DNA from: a virus
Direction: 5' to 3' (one strand)
Length of the DNA: 41,702 bases
IMG/VR virus record: IMGVR_UViG_3300046530_000355
Span: 1 to 41,702 of that record
Shown here piece after piece: positions 39,819 to 41,702 of the stretch (positions are counted from its first letter, which is position 1; each line of letters begins with the position of its first letter). Below the pieces are notes generated by a model that worked only from the letters and a program-made list of their open reading frames with translations, searched no databases and was not told the origin of the DNA. Made by a program: the position numbers and the translations under genes.

Positions 39819-41003
39819 ATGGCAAAAATCAAAAAGCGAAGCTGGACGAACGCGAGCGGAAAGCATGAGGCGTGGCAGTTGGATTTCACCGATCGGTTCG
39901 GCAGGCGACATAGAGAGCAATTCAATCTCAAACGCGACGCTGAGAACCGACTCGGCGAATTGCACGGCACTACCCGCGCAGGCACATATCGCGCGCTGGC
40001 CGAAAAGTCCGACGTCGCGGCAGCGTGCAAGGCGTTCTGCGAATACATGACCGAGCGCGCGGATCGAAAGGAGAAGGTTACCGAATCCTATCTCCGCACG
40101 ACGCGCCAGCACGCCGAGAACTATATCGATCCAGTGAACGAATACGTGGTGAGACGGCCCGGCGTTGTGCGGAAGGACACGATCAACTTTAAGGGCGGCA
40201 TCGGTACTATCAAACTGTCCGACTTGACGGCGGCCCGAGTGATCAAGTTTCGCGACGACATGCGGAAGCACAGCGCCGGCATTGTCACCACCCGAAGAGT
40301 TATGGGTACACTGTCACGGATACTGAAGCATGCAGTCGAGAGTGACATGGCAACAATGAACGTTGCCAAGGGCATCAGGGTCATCGGCACCCGCGATGAG
40401 GATTCCGAACGTGTAACGCCACCGGCTAAAGCTGATCTCGCAGCTCTTCTGAAAGCTGCTAAGCCGGACTTCAAGATTCGGATACAGTTCGCCGCAGCTA
40501 CCGGCCTCCGCGCTTCTGAGCAGTGGGCACTTCGTTGGTCTCGGATCGATCTGCAAGCGGGCAAAGTCACGGTCGACAGCCGAGTGGACGCATTCGGCAA
40601 TATCGACGTAACCAAAAGTGCTGCGGGCATGCGAACGGTGCCAATCGGCAGAGCGATGGTTGAAGAGCTTTCCGCCTGGCGCGATCGATCGAAGCACAAG
40701 GAGAACGACGGGTTTGTCTTTCCGGATTCGCGCGGAGGCTTTACCCGACACACCAACTACATGAAGCGAAACTGGTCCCCGCTTGTCATTGCGGCAGAAG
40801 TCGAGCCTATAGGGTGGCACGCCCTAAGGCATTATGCCGTATCCACCTGGATCGAGGCAGGCCTTCAGCCAAAAGCGGTACAGACCCTAGCCGGCCACGC
40901 TTCGTATGCCATAACGATGAATCGATATGGCCATCTATTTCCCTCGGACGACCACCAAGCAGCTTTCGACAAGATCGCAGCGACACTAGCAGAAGCCGAA
41001 TGA
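39819..41003 (+). CDS. Phage integrase (tyrosine recombinase)
   Basis: A 394-residue integrase with GAGG before the ATG. An arm-binding N-terminus (MAKIKKRSWTNASGKHEAWQ) and SAM-like core domain are followed by the catalytic domain: Arg about 230 (TGLRASEQ), HALRH (His about 334), AGHAS and the nucleophile Tyr about 369 (NRYGHLF). It is complete and is followed at 55 bases by a tRNA 3' fragment, so it is the integrase of this prophage. Confidence 0.9.
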   Translation: MAKIKKRSWTNASGKHEAWQLDFTDRFGRRHREQFNLKRDAENRLGELHGTTRAGTYRALAEKSDVAAACKAFCEYMTERADRKEKVTESYLRTTRQHAENYIDPVNEYVVRRPGVVRKDTINFKGGIGTIKLSDLTAARVIKFRDDMRKHSAGIVTTRRVMGTLSRILKHAVESDMATMNVAKGIRVIGTRDEDSERVTPPAKADLAALLKAAKPDFKIRIQFAAATGLRASEQWALRWSRIDLQAGKVTVDSRVDAFGNIDVTKSAAGMRTVPIGRAMVEELSAWRDRSKHKENDGFVFPDSRGGFTRHTNYMKRNWSPLVIAAEVEPIGWHALRHYAVSTWIEAGLQPKAVQTLAGHASYAITMNRYGHLFPSDDHQAAFDKIAATLAEAE

Positions 41004-41324
41004 CACATATCTGGCACACGGCACGCCACATACCCTGCAGTGCATAGATTCACCGCGTGACTTTTAATCAGTAGGTCAAGGGTTCGAACCCCTTCGCTCT
41101 CACCATCTTTTCAAATGTTTAGGCATGAAAGACCGGCAATCTCGGGACTGACGTCGGTTCCAAAGGATTAGACACCAGTTCCCCGCAGCCGCGATCCGAC
41201 CATTCGCAGCCCGCTTCGTGCCGCAGGGACTGCCCCGTCATCCGCCATCTCCGGTTTCTCAACTCCCCGGCACCGCAGGAACATCTTTCCGCGATCGGTG
41301 TTATCTCCGGCTAAGGAGCTTGCC
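41004..41324. other. Right end of prophage with attachment site
   Basis: This region holds the tRNA fragment (41058-41105) and about 220 bases of host sequence without a convincing gene. Confidence 0.6.
41058..41105 (+). other. Right attachment site: 3' fragment of tRNA-Lys(TTT)
   Basis: The 48 bases run from the anticodon stem (TGACTTTTAATCAG, anticodon TTT) through the T arm (GGGTTCGAACCCC) to the CCA end. No matching 5' half is found upstream, so it is a displaced 3' fragment, as expected at the end of an element integrated in a tRNA gene. The integrase gene reads toward it. Confidence 0.85.
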
Positions 41325-41450
41325 ATGCGAATTATCTTCGTCGTTCTTATCTGTTCGGTCTTGAGCATTCTGGTTTTCAAATACAGGGACCAGTCCCTCG
41401 GCGACACCCAGATCATGGCGTCACCGTCGCAAATGTCCGCCGGGAGCTGA
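41325..41450 (+). CDS. Small host membrane protein, 41 aa
   Basis: AAGGAG precedes the ATG. MRIIFVVLICSVLSILVFKY is one membrane helix, followed by a short polar tail. It is outside the prophage. Very small, function unknown. Confidence 0.55.
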   Translation: MRIIFVVLICSVLSILVFKYRDQSLGDTQIMASPSQMSAGS

Positions 41451-41522
41451 CCGGCCGCAGGCCATCCGCCCGGAACATTCGGGCGGATTGGCGGTTCTTA
41501 TCGTCTGATAAGGAGAACCCGG

Positions 41523-41702
41523 ATGAGACGCAGCACCATGATGATGGCCGTAACGGCACTGATCGTCGGCGCGCTGGCCGCGACATTTACCATGCCGCCC
41601 CTCGGCCAGCAGGCGAGCGAAAAAACAGCCCGACTCGATGGCACCCAGACGGAAACGGCCTTCCTGCCCGAACGTTTCGGCGTCTCGGGCAGCGAGCAGT
41701 AG
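41523..41702 (+). CDS. Small secreted host protein, 59 aa
   Basis: MRRSTMMMAVTALIVGALAA is a signal peptide or membrane helix; the rest is polar and ends at the last base of the window. AAGGAG ribosome site upstream. Unknown function; host gene beside the attachment site. Confidence 0.6.
   Translation: MRRSTMMMAVTALIVGALAATFTMPPLGQQASEKTARLDGTQTETAFLPERFGVSGSEQ

Noticed and set aside
1-41702. CRISPR array or insertion sequence
   Set aside because: No regularly spaced direct repeats with unique spacers and no transposase of any family were seen. Repeat families present are short and described above.

Overview
The window is almost entirely a temperate, tailed siphophage (HK97-type head, GTA-like tail genes) integrated in an alphaproteobacterium. 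The host is most likely a member of the Rhizobiales. Reasons are the moderately high GC content, the small entericidin-type lipoprotein, a degenerate integrase of a kind common in rhizobia, a GAAC-N7-GAAC LexA-type box, and the recurring 'AANDNK' peptide motif. No species can be named from the sequence alone.

Left flank (1-5763). An entericidin-like lipoprotein is followed by two or three small unknown genes, a small XRE regulator with a palindromic operator array, and a pile-up of site-specific recombinases. One recombinase is a decayed pseudogene (1469-2157). One looks intact (2160-3209). One is inactivated by a single extra TGGG unit that shifts the tyrosine nucleophile out of frame (4017-4926). 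A three-gene operon of small, partly Cys-rich proteins (5019-5763) starts directly behind a LexA-type box and has no Shine-Dalgarno sequence. This part looks like layered island or prophage ends.

Accessory block (5758-7873, minus strand). Downstream of the last tail gene lie an HNH endonuclease, an orphan gene bracketed by two copies of a composite repeat, and a minimal caspase/CHAT-like (clan CD) protease. The protease ribosome-binding site is buried in a perfect 12-bp inverted repeat that also carries a tiny leader ORF. This is the best candidate for an undescribed phage-borne defence or conversion locus.

Structural and lysis genes (7957-31143, minus strand). In transcription order these are small terminase, large terminase, portal, S78 prohead protease, HK97 capsid, connectors, tail completion, tail tube, tail chaperones with a canonical -1 frameshift heptamer, tape measure with an embedded cysteine peptidase, four tail-tip genes, an SGNH-hydrolase fibre, a lysis cassette (holin-like, GH24 endolysin with N-terminal membrane segment, Rz, Rz1), and a second SGNH-like tail protein. 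A strong sigma70-like promoter with an operator palindrome inside its spacer precedes the small terminase gene.

Right arm (31350-41003). An HNH gene lies beside the terminase. It is followed by a NYN-domain putative RNase, a cupin gene flanked by two paralogous structured repeats that look like minus-strand small RNAs with anti-Shine-Dalgarno loops, and an early/replication operon on the minus strand. That operon encodes an excisionase-like HTH protein, two small proteins, a prim-pol/helicase, a VRR-NUC nuclease and two unknowns. A cluster of GGGAAC/GTTCCC repeats after the primase may be the replication origin. The phage integrase (39819-41003, plus strand) points at a 48-bp 3' fragment of a tRNA-Lys(TTT) gene, the right attachment site. 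Beyond it are two small host genes. The matching left attachment site is not in the window, so the left boundary is unresolved.
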